From JBBWZH01 sp035544115 (GTDB taxonomy: Bacteria > Actinomycetota > Actinomycetes > Mycobacteriales > CADCTP01): a stretch of 64,000 nucleotides of DNA. The notes below the pieces were generated by a model. The model was not told where the DNA came from, searched no databases, and saw only the letters and a program-made list of their open reading frames with translations. This document shows positions 1 to 7,845 of this stretch, in pieces (the first letter of the stretch is position 1; every line of letters starts with the position of its first letter). Where the stretch lies: NCBI GenBank assembly GCA_963714145.1, contig OY970235.1, forward strand, positions 3,410,001-3,474,000. The letters run 5' to 3'. A program made the position numbers and the translations under genes.

Positions 1-640
1 GCGGCAGCTCGTCCCGGACGCCTTCCAGCGCCGCCTCCCGGATCAGCTCGGCGATCAGCACCTCGGTCGGCTCGTCGGTGGCCTCGCCGTCCAGGTAGAG
101 CGGCGGGCTCTCGGGCAGCCGGGCGACCAGCAGGTCGGCCAGCGTGCCGAGCTGGAAGCCGTCCACCGCGGAGACCGGGACGATCTCGGCCAGTTCCAGG
201 CCGACCCGCTCGCCCAGGCGCTGCGCGGCCAGCAGCTGGGCCACCACCCGCTCGCGCCCGACCAGGTCGGTCTTGGTCACGATGGCGAGCACCGGGATCT
301 TGGCCGCGACCAGCTGGGTGGCGATGTACCGGTCCCCCGGGCCGATGTCCTGGTCGGCCGGCAGGCACAGACCGATCGCGTCCACCTCGGTCCAGGTTTC
401 CCGGACGACGTCGTTGAGCCGCTCGCCCAGCAGTGTCCGCGGCCGGTGCAGGCCGGGCGTGTCGACCAGGATCAGCTGCGCGTCTGGCCGGTTCAGGATG
501 CCGCGGATGGCGTGCCGGGTGGTCTGCGGCCGGGTGCTGGTGATCGCGACCTTGGTGCCGACCAGCGCGTTGGTCAGCGTGGACTTGCCGGCGTTCGGCC
601 GGCCGACCAGGGATGCGAAACCGGCCCGAAACGTCGTCAC
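1..640 (-). CDS. era: GTPase Era, N-terminal part (cut by window edge)
   Basis: Ras-like GTPase that binds 16S rRNA and takes part in 30S subunit maturation. Reading leftwards from a GTG at 640 the protein shows the G1 loop GRPNAGKST, the switch region ending TTRHAIRG, G3 DTPGLHRP and G4 TKTD, so the GTPase domain is essentially complete; the C-terminal KH RNA-binding domain lies beyond base 1. The start is inferred from the family's short N-terminus before GRPNAGKS; a purine-rich stretch sits very close to the GTG, so the exact start is uncertain. It is the last gene of the leftward phoH-ybeY-CBS-cdd-era series, here separated from the rest by the fur-katA and lipoprotein genes. Confidence 0.95.
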   Translation of the reverse strand, partial: MTTFRAGFASLVGRPNAGKSTLTNALVGTKVAITSTRPQTTRHAIRGILNRPDAQLILVDTPGLHRPRTLLGERLNDVVRETWTEVDAIGLCLPADQDIGPGDRYIATQLVAAKIPVLAIVTKTDLVGRERVVAQLLAAQRLGERVGLELAEIVPVSAVDGFQLGTLADLLVARLPESPPLYLDGEATDEPTEVLIAELIREAALEGVRDELP

Positions 641-762
641 TCCCCCAGCATGCCAGTCAGCACCCCCCGATCCGGCCGCCGGCCCGGCCCGGTGGCGGCA
701 TTCGCCGCCCGTTCGGGCTGCCGCCCGGCGCGCGGATCCTGGCTACGGCACAATCCAGCGGC

Positions 763-1347
763 ATGGTGGCGGACGGGACCGAACAGGCGATCAAGTGGGA
801 ACGGTCCCGGCTGCGGCACGCCGAGGCGCTGCAGGCGGCCGGCGTACGGCCGTGGCGGTGGGCCCGGCGGCTGCGGTACGGGTGTCTCATCCCGGCCGGC
901 CCGCTGGCCCGGCTGGCTACCGGCGCCGGCCTGCTGGCGTACCTGATCTGGCTCAGCGTGCGGGACGAGTTCGACAGCCCCGGGGTACTGCGTGCGGTCG
1001 GGCTGGCGCTGCTGTTCGTGCTGCTGTGCACGAACCGGGCCAGCGTGACCGAGCACGGGCTGTCGTTCGATGTGGCCGGGCTGCGTCAGGTGTCGAGCTT
1101 CGGCTTCGTCCCGCTGTACGCGGTGCGCGATGTCGAGCCGGGGCGCCGCCCGGCGGACTGGCCGCACGGCCCGACGCATGGCGGGCCCTGGCCGGGCCGG
1201 TCCCGGGTGCACATCCGGTACGAGGACGCGCAGGGCGACCTCAAGGTCCGTTCGGCCTGGGTACGGCAGCCGGAGCTGTACGCGGACACCGTGCTCGGTG
1301 GCCGGCCGGAGCGGAAGCCGGGCCGGAAACCCGGTCGGCGCAGGTAA
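763..1347 (+). CDS. Two-helix membrane protein of unknown function
   Basis: Protein of 194 residues. An Arg/Trp-rich cytoplasmic N-terminus is followed by two hydrophobic segments at about residues 45-65 and 75-92, then a soluble C-terminal half that reads like a small PH-like (bPH2) membrane-associated domain, ending in a basic Arg/Lys tail. The ATG at 763 was preferred over the in-frame upstream ATG at 613 because the extra 50 residues would be Pro/Arg-rich and would overlap the era start on the opposite strand. It is divergent from era and precedes fur. Function unknown; the PH-like assignment is only a fold impression. Confidence 0.65.
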   Translation: MVADGTEQAIKWERSRLRHAEALQAAGVRPWRWARRLRYGCLIPAGPLARLATGAGLLAYLIWLSVRDEFDSPGVLRAVGLALLFVLLCTNRASVTEHGLSFDVAGLRQVSSFGFVPLYAVRDVEPGRRPADWPHGPTHGGPWPGRSRVHIRYEDAQGDLKVRSAWVRQPELYADTVLGGRPERKPGRKPGRRR

Positions 1348-1381
1348 CCGACCGGTAGGCAGGCCCGCCGACCCACTATTC

Positions 1382-1411
1382 TTGACTGGTTCCAAAAAAC
1401 CAGCCTAGGGT
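1382..1411 (+). promoter_or_regulatory. fur-katA promoter with overlapping inverted repeat; leaderless start
   Basis: A TTGACT -35 (1382-1387) and a TAGGGT -10 (1406-1411) are separated by 18 bp, and the ATG of fur at 1418 falls where transcription should begin, so the mRNA is probably leaderless. Between the two boxes lies a perfect inverted repeat, CTGGTT-N6-AACCAG (1386-1403), in the position expected for an autorepressor operator. Leaderless furA-type transcripts are known for mycobacterial furA-katG. Confidence 0.65.
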
Positions 1412-1417
1412 CGGTGC

Positions 1418-1888
1418 ATGGCATCCGAGGGACCCTCGCTGCTGCGAGCGGCCGGGCTGCGGGTTACCGCACCCCGGCTCGCGGTGCTGGCCGCCATCCC
1501 GTACGGCCAGCATCTTGATGCGGACACGATCACGCAGACCGTCCGCGGTCAGCTCGGCCGGGTGTCGACCCAGGCGGTGTACGACGTGCTGAACGTCTTC
1601 ACCACCTCCGGGTTGCTGCGCCGGATCGAACTGCCCGGGCAGACCTCGGCGCGCTACGAGCGCCGGGTCGGGGATAACCACCACCATCTAGTTTGCCGCT
1701 CATGTCGCAACGTTATCGACGTCGACTGTGCGGTCGGCGACGCTCCGTGCCTCACCCCGTCCGTCGACGGCGGTTACGCGATCGACGAGGCGGAAGTCGT
1801 GTACTGGGGCCTTTGCCCCGCCTGCCGGCCCGCCGACGAGGCAGCCGGTTCCGTTCCGCTCTACCCCGAGGAGGCGAAACATGACTGA
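1418..1888 (+). CDS. furA: Fur-family transcriptional regulator (peroxide-sensor type)
   Basis: Protein of 156 residues with the Fur winged helix at residues 1-80 (the segment GRVSTQAVYDVLNVFTTSGL is the recognition region), the histidine cluster DNHHHLVCR, and two CxxC pairs (CRSC, CPAC) that bind the structural zinc. In actinobacteria such FurA/CatR proteins repress themselves and the adjacent catalase until iron-catalysed oxidation by peroxide inactivates them. Here the stop codon overlaps the katA start by 8 bp, so the two genes form one operon behind the promoter at 1382-1411. The symbol reflects the catalase linkage; iron-uptake control cannot be excluded from sequence alone. Confidence 0.88.
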   Translation: MASEGPSLLRAAGLRVTAPRLAVLAAIPYGQHLDADTITQTVRGQLGRVSTQAVYDVLNVFTTSGLLRRIELPGQTSARYERRVGDNHHHLVCRSCRNVIDVDCAVGDAPCLTPSVDGGYAIDEAEVVYWGLCPACRPADEAAGSVPLYPEEAKHD

Positions 1889-3539
1889 CGTCGCAAGCAG
1901 TGGGCCGGCAGCTAGCGACAGTCGCCGGGTCCTGACCGACCGGCAGGGCCACCCCATCTACGACAACCAGAATCAGCGCACCGTGGGCGCCCGTGGCCCG
2001 GCGACCCTGGAGAACTACCACTTCCTGGAAAAGATCAGCCACTTCGACCGGGAGCGCATCCCGGAGCGGGTGGTGCACGCCCGGGGCGCGGTGGCCTTCG
2101 GCTACTTCGAGGCCACCGGCACCCTCGGCGACCAGCCGATCGCCCGGTTCACCCGGGCCAAGCTGTTCGCCGAGGCCGGCAAGCGGACGGACCTGGCGAT
2201 CCGGTTCTCCACCGTGATCGGCGGCCGCGACTCGTCCGAGGTGGCCCGCGACCCGCGCGGGTTCGCGGTGAAGTTCTACACCGAGGACGGCAACTGGGAT
2301 CTGGTCGGCAACAACCTCGGGGTGTTCTTCATCCGGGACGCGATGAAGTTCCCGGACGTCGTCCACTCGCTCAAGCCGGACCCGATCACGCACCGCCAGG
2401 AGCCGAACCGGATCTTCGACTTCATGTCGCAGACCCCGGAGACCATGCACATGCTGGTGAACCTGTTCAGCCCGCGCGGCATCCCGGCGGACTACCGGCA
2501 CATGCAGGGCTTCGGCGTGAACACCTACAAGTGGGTGAACGCCGACGGCGAGACGCACCTGGTCAAGTACCACTGGATCCCGAAGCTCGCCGTGCAGAGC
2601 CTGACCGAGGCGGACGCGGCCGTCATCCAGGGCGCCGAACTGGGGCACGCCACCAAGGACCTGTACGAGGCGATCGAGGCCGGCGACTTCCCGGAGTGGG
2701 AGCTGCGGGTGCAGATCATGTCCGACGACGACCATCCCGAGCTGGACTTCGACCCGCTGGACGACACCAAGGCCTGGCCGGAGAACGAGTTCCCGCCCCA
2801 GGTCGTCGGCACGATGGTGCTGGACCGCAACGTGTCCAACTTCTTCGCCGAGAACGAGCAGATCGCGTTCGGCACCGGCGTCCTGGTGGACGGCCTGGAC
2901 TTCTCCGACGACAAGATGCTGGTCGGCCGGACCTTCTCGTACAGCGACACCCAGCGCTACCGGGTCGGGCCGAACTACCTGCAGCTGCCGGTGAACTCGC
3001 CGAAGCACGCCGATGTGCACACCAACCAGCGCGACGGGCTGATGGCGCACCACGTGGACGATGGTGGGACGAACCCGCACATCAACTACGAGCCGTCGCT
3101 GCGGGCCGGGCTGGCCGAGGCGCCGGCGCGGTCGCATGACGAGCAGGGCCCGGTGCTCAACGGGCGGCTCACCCGCAAGCGGCTGCCGCGGACGAACGAC
3201 TACACCCAGGCCGGACAGCGGTACCTGCTGATGCAGCAGTGGGAGCGGGACGACCTGGTGCAGAACCTCATCGTCCAGCTCGGCCAGTGTGACCGGGCCG
3301 TGCAGGAGCGGATGGTCTGGCACTTCCTGCTGGTCGAGGACGAGCTGGGGCTGCGGGTCGGCGAGGGCCTGGGCATCAGCGCGGACGACGTCCGGCAACT
3401 GGAGCCGTTGGCCACCCAGGAGCTCTCCGCCGAGGACCAGCAGCGGCTGGCCAACCTGGGTAAGAACGGCCCGCGGGACGTCACCGGCCTCACCATGACG
3501 CACTGCGTGCCGAACGAGCGGGTAGTACTCGCGAAGTAG
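1881..3539 (+). CDS. katA: Monofunctional haem catalase
   Basis: Splits hydrogen peroxide to water and oxygen in the cytoplasm. The 552-residue protein shows the family order: the distal-side region ERIPERVVHARGAVAFGYFE with the catalytic His (VVHARG), the catalytic Asn in DLVGNNLGVFFIRD, and the proximal haem-ligand Tyr in the FSYSDTQRYRVG segment. The length fits a small-subunit clade catalase. The ATG at 1881 has a GAGGAG ribosome site and overlaps the fur stop, implying translational coupling and control by peroxide through Fur. The gene ends in front of a structured RNA region and a strong hairpin. Confidence 0.96.
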   Translation: MTDVASSGPAASDSRRVLTDRQGHPIYDNQNQRTVGARGPATLENYHFLEKISHFDRERIPERVVHARGAVAFGYFEATGTLGDQPIARFTRAKLFAEAGKRTDLAIRFSTVIGGRDSSEVARDPRGFAVKFYTEDGNWDLVGNNLGVFFIRDAMKFPDVVHSLKPDPITHRQEPNRIFDFMSQTPETMHMLVNLFSPRGIPADYRHMQGFGVNTYKWVNADGETHLVKYHWIPKLAVQSLTEADAAVIQGAELGHATKDLYEAIEAGDFPEWELRVQIMSDDDHPELDFDPLDDTKAWPENEFPPQVVGTMVLDRNVSNFFAENEQIAFGTGVLVDGLDFSDDKMLVGRTFSYSDTQRYRVGPNYLQLPVNSPKHADVHTNQRDGLMAHHVDDGGTNPHINYEPSLRAGLAEAPARSHDEQGPVLNGRLTRKRLPRTNDYTQAGQRYLLMQQWERDDLVQNLIVQLGQCDRAVQERMVWHFLLVEDELGLRVGEGLGISADDVRQLEPLATQELSAEDQQRLANLGKNGPRDVTGLTMTHCVPNERVVLAK

Positions 3540-3561
3540 TTCCGCACTGGGGAACAGCCGG

Positions 3562-3677
3562 CCGAGCCGGTACGTTGGTGCAGGCGTACCGGCTCGGACA
3601 ACTGGCCCCCGGTCCCAACACAGTCGCTTCGAGCGACCACTCGCCGTGAGGCGACCAGCCGGGTCGGTGCACCAACG
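3562..3677 (+). ncRNA. Candidate structured RNA or 3' UTR with pseudoknot potential
   Basis: Downstream of katA four helices can be drawn: a perfect 13-bp stem (3562-3574 with 3585-3597) closing a 10-nt loop; GTCGCT-TCG-AGCGAC (about 3625-3639); TCGCC-GTGA-GGCGA (about 3646-3659); and the terminator hairpin that follows. The 10-mer CGTTGGTGCA at 3573-3582, mostly the first loop, is perfectly complementary to TGCACCAACG at 3668-3677, which would form a pseudoknot. No open reading frame fits. I do not recognise an established RNA family; it may be a processed 3' UTR of katA or a small RNA. Confidence 0.5.
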
Positions 3678-3679
3678 TC

Positions 3680-3715
3680 GAGGAGGGCGGTTCCCTTGGG
3701 GGAGCCGCCCTCCTC
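3680..3715. terminator. Strong hairpin between katA and the lipoprotein gene
   Basis: GAGGAGGGCGG (3680-3690) pairs with CCGCCCTCCTC (3705-3715) and the inner bases extend the stem to about 16 bp. There is no long T run, as usual in high-GC actinobacteria. Lying between convergent genes, it can serve both strands. Confidence 0.75.
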
Positions 3716-3732
3716 TTCGTCGCTACCAGCTG

Positions 3733-4500
3733 TCAGCCGCCGGGCTGGCCGAGCTTCGAGGCGTCGATGACCTCCGCCGCCGACGGCGCGGTCAGCTGCA
3801 CCGACTTGCCGTAGTCCACGAAGTCGATCGACCCCTGCGAGTTGCTGCCGGCCGCGGCCGGCGCCAACTGCAGCGGGTACGGCTCGCCCTGCACCGCCAC
3901 GTACAGCACGCCCGGGTCCTTCGGGTCGTCGTCGACCAGGCCGATGGCCGGGATGCCGTTAACGGTCTTCCGCTCGCCCTTGGCGAGCTTGCCGTCCGGC
4001 TTCAGCATCAGGTCGGCCAGGCCCGCCATGTCGGTGAAGTTGGCCAACTGCTTGAGCCGGACGTCGTCGACCGGCCCCTTGAGGTACTTCCCGGCCAGCT
4101 GCTTGGCCACCGCCGGGTCGCCGATCTGGCTGGCCCAGAAGTTCTCGTCGGTCCGCATGTACACGGTCTGCCCGACGCGGACCAGCTCGATCTTGTGATT
4201 CTGCACGTTGATGATGCCGATGCCGCCCTCGCGGCCCTTGATCCGCAGGTCGAGCCGCATCTCGTCACCGTCCTCGGTGACCTGCCCGACGAGATGAACG
4301 CTGCTCGCTCTGGTCAGCGCGGTCTTCGCCCTGGCCAGGATCTCGTCCGCGGACAGGCTGCCGACGCCGTTCTCCTGCTTGTTGACCGCCGGGTTGTTGA
4401 CCACCGGGCTGCCCGAGCCACTGGTCGTGGACGAGCCGCCGCACCCGGCCAGCAGCAACGCGGCCGCGGCGATGGGCGCAATGGAGCGAAGCGGACGCAC
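3733..4500 (-). CDS. Lipoprotein of the LppX/LprAFG family
   Basis: Exported lipoprotein of 255 residues: a signal peptide with lipobox LLAGC (Cys at about residue 20), a Gly/Ser-rich linker, then the mixed alpha/beta LppX_LprAFG fold beginning NGVGSLSADEILARAKTA and containing VHLVGQV and MRTDENFW. Members of this family carry acylated lipids or glycolipids in a hydrophobic cavity at the outer face of the membrane. It is a clear paralogue of the next gene leftward in transcription order (4575-5309): both have the LSADEI/LTGAQI helix and the GEPYPLQL/GEPYPVQI strand. Substrate not predictable. Confidence 0.85.
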   Translation of the reverse strand: MRPLRSIAPIAAAALLLAGCGGSSTTSGSGSPVVNNPAVNKQENGVGSLSADEILARAKTALTRASSVHLVGQVTEDGDEMRLDLRIKGREGGIGIINVQNHKIELVRVGQTVYMRTDENFWASQIGDPAVAKQLAGKYLKGPVDDVRLKQLANFTDMAGLADLMLKPDGKLAKGERKTVNGIPAIGLVDDDPKDPGVLYVAVQGEPYPLQLAPAAAGSNSQGSIDFVDYGKSVQLTAPSAAEVIDASKLGQPGG

Positions 4501-4574
4501 TTAGCTATCTCCCAGGATTTTGGTGACAGAAGCGCAAAGTAAACCAGACCGCCCGACCAAGGCCGTCGGTGCAG

Positions 4575-5309
4575 CTAATCCACGATCTGCGCGGGCGGCG
4601 GCGCGGCCAGCTTGACCGGCTTGGCGTAGTCAACGAGGTTCAGCGAGTAGTCGTCAGCCTTGCCCCGCGGCACGATCTGCACCGGGTACGGCTCACCGCG
4701 CAACGCCACGTACATCGTGTCGCCGGTGCCGTCCGCGGTCACGCCGATCGCGTCGACGCCGCGGATCATCTTGTGGTGGCCCTTGAGGACCAGCCCGGTC
4801 GGCTGCAGGTCGCTGCCCAGCATCTCGTGCAGGTCGGTGAACCCGGCCAGGTCCCAGACCTCGTCGGCCGGCCGGACCAGCAGGTACTTGGTCGCCAACT
4901 GCCGCGCGACCTGCGCGGACCGGCCCTGGGTGCGCCAGAACTCCGCGCCGCCGCGGACGTACAGCACCGGGCCGATCCGGATCAGGTCGAGCTGGTAACC
5001 GTTGATCTTCACGAACCCGGTGCCGCCGGCCTGGCCCTTCATCCAGATGTCGATGGCCAGCAGCGTGCCGTCCGCCGCGCCGTAGCCGACCAGGTGCACG
5101 GTGCCGGCCTTCCGCACGGCGGCCCGAGCCTTCGCCACGATCTGCGCGCCGGTCAGATCGGCGACACCGTTGTCGGCCCGACGCTCGTCCACCGGCGCGG
5201 TCGTCGGCGGCCCGCCGGAGGGCAACGGCTCCAACGGGGGCCCGGCCGTCCGGGCACATCCGGCAACAAGGACGCAAGCAGCAACAATGGCAACACCAAC
5301 GGGACGCAC
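4575..5309 (-). CDS. Second LppX/LprAFG-family lipoprotein
   Basis: Paralogue of the 3733-4500 gene, 244 residues, with lipobox LVAGC and the same fold order (NGVADLTGAQIVAKARAA, VHLVGY, RGGAEFW, GEPYPVQI). I take the GTG at 5309, which has a GGGGGAG site a few bases upstream and gives a conventional signal peptide; an ATG at 5336 would add nine residues and swallow that site. The two paralogues are 74 bp apart in the same orientation and probably arose by tandem duplication. Likely lipid-binding at the cell surface (family knowledge). Confidence 0.82.
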   Translation of the reverse strand: MRPVGVAIVAACVLVAGCARTAGPPLEPLPSGGPPTTAPVDERRADNGVADLTGAQIVAKARAAVRKAGTVHLVGYGAADGTLLAIDIWMKGQAGGTGFVKINGYQLDLIRIGPVLYVRGGAEFWRTQGRSAQVARQLATKYLLVRPADEVWDLAGFTDLHEMLGSDLQPTGLVLKGHHKMIRGVDAIGVTADGTGDTMYVALRGEPYPVQIVPRGKADDYSLNLVDYAKPVKLAAPPPAQIVD

Positions 5310-5401
5310 GGGACACTCCCCCACCAGCGGCGACAACCGGGGCCAAAGTAAACCAGCCCTGCGACATTTCCGGCCGCTGGTTTGTTCCCGGTCGGCAGCG
5401 G

Positions 5402-5755
5402 TCAGCCGGCGACGGTGACCAGCACCGTCCCGCCCGGGTTGGCGACCAGGATCGGCGCCTCCGGGGCCAGGTCACGCACCGCGGCCAGGCCGCCCGGGTC
5501 GACCTCGGTCAGCGGCGTCACCACGGCGGCCGCCTCCAGGTCGGCCACCCCACTGGCCACCGCCATCGCCACCGCCAACTGCAGCGCGGACAGCGTCAAC
5601 GAGGGCAGCGTGACGGTCACCGCCGCGTAGGTCCGGCCGTCCCGGTCACGGACCGCCGCCCCCTCGGTGGCACCCGTCCGGCCGCGGGCGGCCCGGGCCA
5701 GCAGGACCAGCTTGACGTTCTCCGGATCAAGACCGTTGTCGCGCGCCTCAGCCAT
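5402..5755 (-). CDS. Cytidine-deaminase-fold protein lacking zinc ligands
   Basis: A 117-residue protein in the position where actinobacteria carry a cdd-like gene between the CBS protein and era. The layout GATEGAAVRDRDGRTYAAVTV followed by LQLAVAMAVASG matches the first strands and helix of the cytidine deaminase fold, but the protein contains no Cys and no His at all, so the zinc-binding HAE/CAE and PCxxC motifs are missing and the classic reaction is not possible. It overlaps the CBS gene by 8 bp, implying translational coupling. Probably a structural or ligand-binding relative; role unknown. Confidence 0.75.
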   Translation of the reverse strand: MAEARDNGLDPENVKLVLLARAARGRTGATEGAAVRDRDGRTYAAVTVTLPSLTLSALQLAVAMAVASGVADLEAAAVVTPLTEVDPGGLAAVRDLAPEAPILVANPGGTVLVTVAG

Positions 5756-7058
5756 GCGTCGCCTGCTCCGCGGGTTGCCGGTACGCGCCGGTGCGTGCCG
5801 GCCCGTTGTGCTGCACCAGCACGGTATCGATCCGGTTCCGCCGGCCACCAGCACTCTCCGCTGTCAGCCGAAGGCCGCTCACGCTGGCAACCGCGCCCGG
5901 GATCGGCACCCGGCCCAGTTCGGTCGCCAGCAGCCCGCCGACCGTCTCCACCTCACCGTCCGGCAGCGTCACCCCGAACAGCTCGGCCAGGTCGTCCACC
6001 GGCATCCGGGCGGTCACCCGGGCGGTCGAGTCGTCCAGCCACTCCACCGGCGGCCGCTCCACGTCGTACTCGTCGGTGATCTCCCCGACGATCTCCTCCA
6101 GGATGTCCTCGATGGTGACCAGGCCGGCGGTGCCGCCGTACTCGTCGATCACCACCGCGATGTGCGTGCGCCGGGTCTGCATCTCCCGCAGCAGCTCGTC
6201 CACCGGCTTGGACTCCGGGACGAACAGCGCCGGCCGCATCGCGTCCTCGACCCTTGTGGTGCGGCCGTTCGGGTCCTGCGCGCGGCCGGCGAGGTCTTTC
6301 AGGTAGACCACGCCGACCATGTCGTCGACGTTCTCGCCGATCACCGGAATCCGGGAGAAACCGCTGCGCAGGGCCAGCGCGAGCGCCTGCCGGACGGTCT
6401 TGCCATGCTCGATCCAGACCACGTCGGTGCGCGGCACCATCACCTCGCGGGCGATCGTGTCGCCCAGCTCGAACACCGAGTGGATCATGTTCCGCTCGCC
6501 GTGCTCGACCACGCCGCGCTGCTCGGCCAGGTCGACCAGCTCGCGCAGCTCGATCTCGGACGCGAACGGGCCCTCGCGGAAGCCGCGGCCGGGCGTGATC
6601 GAGTTACCGAACAGGATCAGCAGCGACGCCAGCGGGCCGAACACCCGGGCCAGCGCCCGGGTCACCCCGGCCGTGGCCAGCGCCACCGGGTACGGGTGCT
6701 GCCGACCGATCGTGCGCGGCCCCACCCCGACCAGCACGTACGAGACGACCACCATCAGGCCGGTGGTGACCGCGACCGCCACCCAGCCGTCGCCGAGCAG
6801 GTCGATCATCACCACCGTGGCCAGCACGGTGGCCAGCAGCTCGGCGGTCAGCCGGAGCAGCAACAGCAGGTTGGTGTGCCGGGGGCGGTCGGCGACCACC
6901 TTGGCCAGCAGCGGGGCGCGCGGCACCCCCTCCCGGACCATCTCCTCCACCCGGGCCGCCGACACCCGGGCCAGCGCCGAGTCGATGCCGGCCAGCACGC
7001 CGGCCAGCGGCACCAGCGCGGCGGCCAGGATCAGCAGCAGGATGTCAGGCCTGGTCAT
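5748..7058 (-). CDS. HlyC/CorC-type CBS-domain membrane protein
   Basis: 436-residue integral membrane protein. Hydrophobic helices at residues 1-25, 60-90 and 95-120 form the DUF21 (CNNM) transmembrane part; two CBS domains follow (around REVMVPRTDVVWIEHG and VEDAMRPALFVPESKPV, the second ending EYGGTAGLVTIEDILEEIVGEI), then a small CorC/HlyC C-terminal domain (VTARMPVDDLAELFG). Family members are linked to magnesium or cobalt efflux. It is transcribed leftwards with ybeY upstream, separated by a tandem repeat whose units contain its own start region. Confidence 0.9.
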   Translation of the reverse strand: MTRPDILLLILAAALVPLAGVLAGIDSALARVSAARVEEMVREGVPRAPLLAKVVADRPRHTNLLLLLRLTAELLATVLATVVMIDLLGDGWVAVAVTTGLMVVVSYVLVGVGPRTIGRQHPYPVALATAGVTRALARVFGPLASLLILFGNSITPGRGFREGPFASEIELRELVDLAEQRGVVEHGERNMIHSVFELGDTIAREVMVPRTDVVWIEHGKTVRQALALALRSGFSRIPVIGENVDDMVGVVYLKDLAGRAQDPNGRTTRVEDAMRPALFVPESKPVDELLREMQTRRTHIAVVIDEYGGTAGLVTIEDILEEIVGEITDEYDVERPPVEWLDDSTARVTARMPVDDLAELFGVTLPDGEVETVGGLLATELGRVPIPGAVASVSGLRLTAESAGGRRNRIDTVLVQHNGPARTGAYRQPAEQATHG

Positions 7059-7215
7059 GACGCGGCTCCGCAGTGAGCATCGCAGCGAGCGCCCGCGACC
7101 GACGAGCGGAGCCGGGAGGGCCGCCGGGGTACCCGGTCATGAGGCGGCCTCCGCAGTGACCATCGCAGGGAGCGCCAGCGGCCGAGGAGCGGAGGAGGCC
7201 GCCGGGGAACGCGGT
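7056..7215 (-). repeat. Two tandem ~80-bp units of a dispersed repeat that spans a start codon
   Basis: Read on the minus strand, the ATG of the CBS gene (7058) is preceded by two imperfect direct copies (7056-7137 and 7138-7215). Each begins ATGACC, contains a GGCGGCC block, a GCTCCGCTC-like block and TGCGATGSTCACT, and ends TCATGACC or its start. The same signature, also as two tandem units, occurs at 43691-43862 in front of another gene. No protein coding potential was recognised in the units. Confidence 0.75.
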
Positions 7216-7221
7216 CATGCC

Positions 7222-7692
7222 TCACCGCCGGGCGCGGCGCCCGGCCTGCCAGCCGTCCAGCAGCCGCGCCTGCAGCGCGAACATCTCCCGCTCCTCCTCC
7301 GGCTCGGCGTGGTCGTAGCCGAGGAGGTGCAGCACCCCGTGCGTACAGAGCAGGTGGAGCTCGTCGGTCATCGAGTGGCCGGCCTGCGCCGCCTGCTGGC
7401 GGGCCACCTCCGGGCAGAGCACCACGTCGCCGAGCAGCGCCGGGCCGGGCTCCCGGTCGTCCGGACTGCGGGCGGTGTCCAGCTCGTCCATCGGGAAGGC
7501 CAGCACGTCGGTCGGCCCCGACTCGCCCATCCACCGCTCGTGCAGCGTGGTCATCGACTCGACATCCACCAGCAGCACCGACAGCTCGGCCAGCGGGTTC
7601 ACGCCGAGCTCGTCCAGCACGTGCCGGGCGACGGCGACCAACGCCCCCTCGTCCACCGGCACGCCCGACTCATTGGCCACTTCGATACTCAT
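7222..7692 (-). CDS. ybeY: Endoribonuclease YbeY
   Basis: Metal-dependent endoribonuclease for 16S rRNA 3' maturation and ribosome quality control. The 156-residue protein has the zinc-binding HGVLHLLGYDH motif (H-x3-H-x5-H) near the C-terminus and the upstream conserved PTDVLAFPMDE segment. The ATG at 7692 (MSIEVANESG) fits the family's start and length; a longer reading frame extends to 7824 through low-complexity codons. It follows phoH by about 150 bp that show no further gene. Confidence 0.94.
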   Translation of the reverse strand: MSIEVANESGVPVDEGALVAVARHVLDELGVNPLAELSVLLVDVESMTTLHERWMGESGPTDVLAFPMDELDTARSPDDREPGPALLGDVVLCPEVARQQAAQAGHSMTDELHLLCTHGVLHLLGYDHAEPEEEREMFALQARLLDGWQAGRRARR

Positions 7693-7845
7693 GCCCGCTC
7701 CTTGCGCCTGGTGCGCCCTCGTGCCTCGGGCGTCCCAGCCCCCGTCGCTCCCCGCTCGGAGTCGCCACCTCCCGACAGGCCGGCCCTCGTCCCTCGGGCC
7801 GACCCGCCGTCCGGCGCTCCCCACTCGCTCAAGGATCAGGTTCCT

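Noticed and set aside
144..1358. Long rightward frame over era
   Set aside because: Shadow of era on the other strand; Ser/Arg/Ala-rich and without family features.
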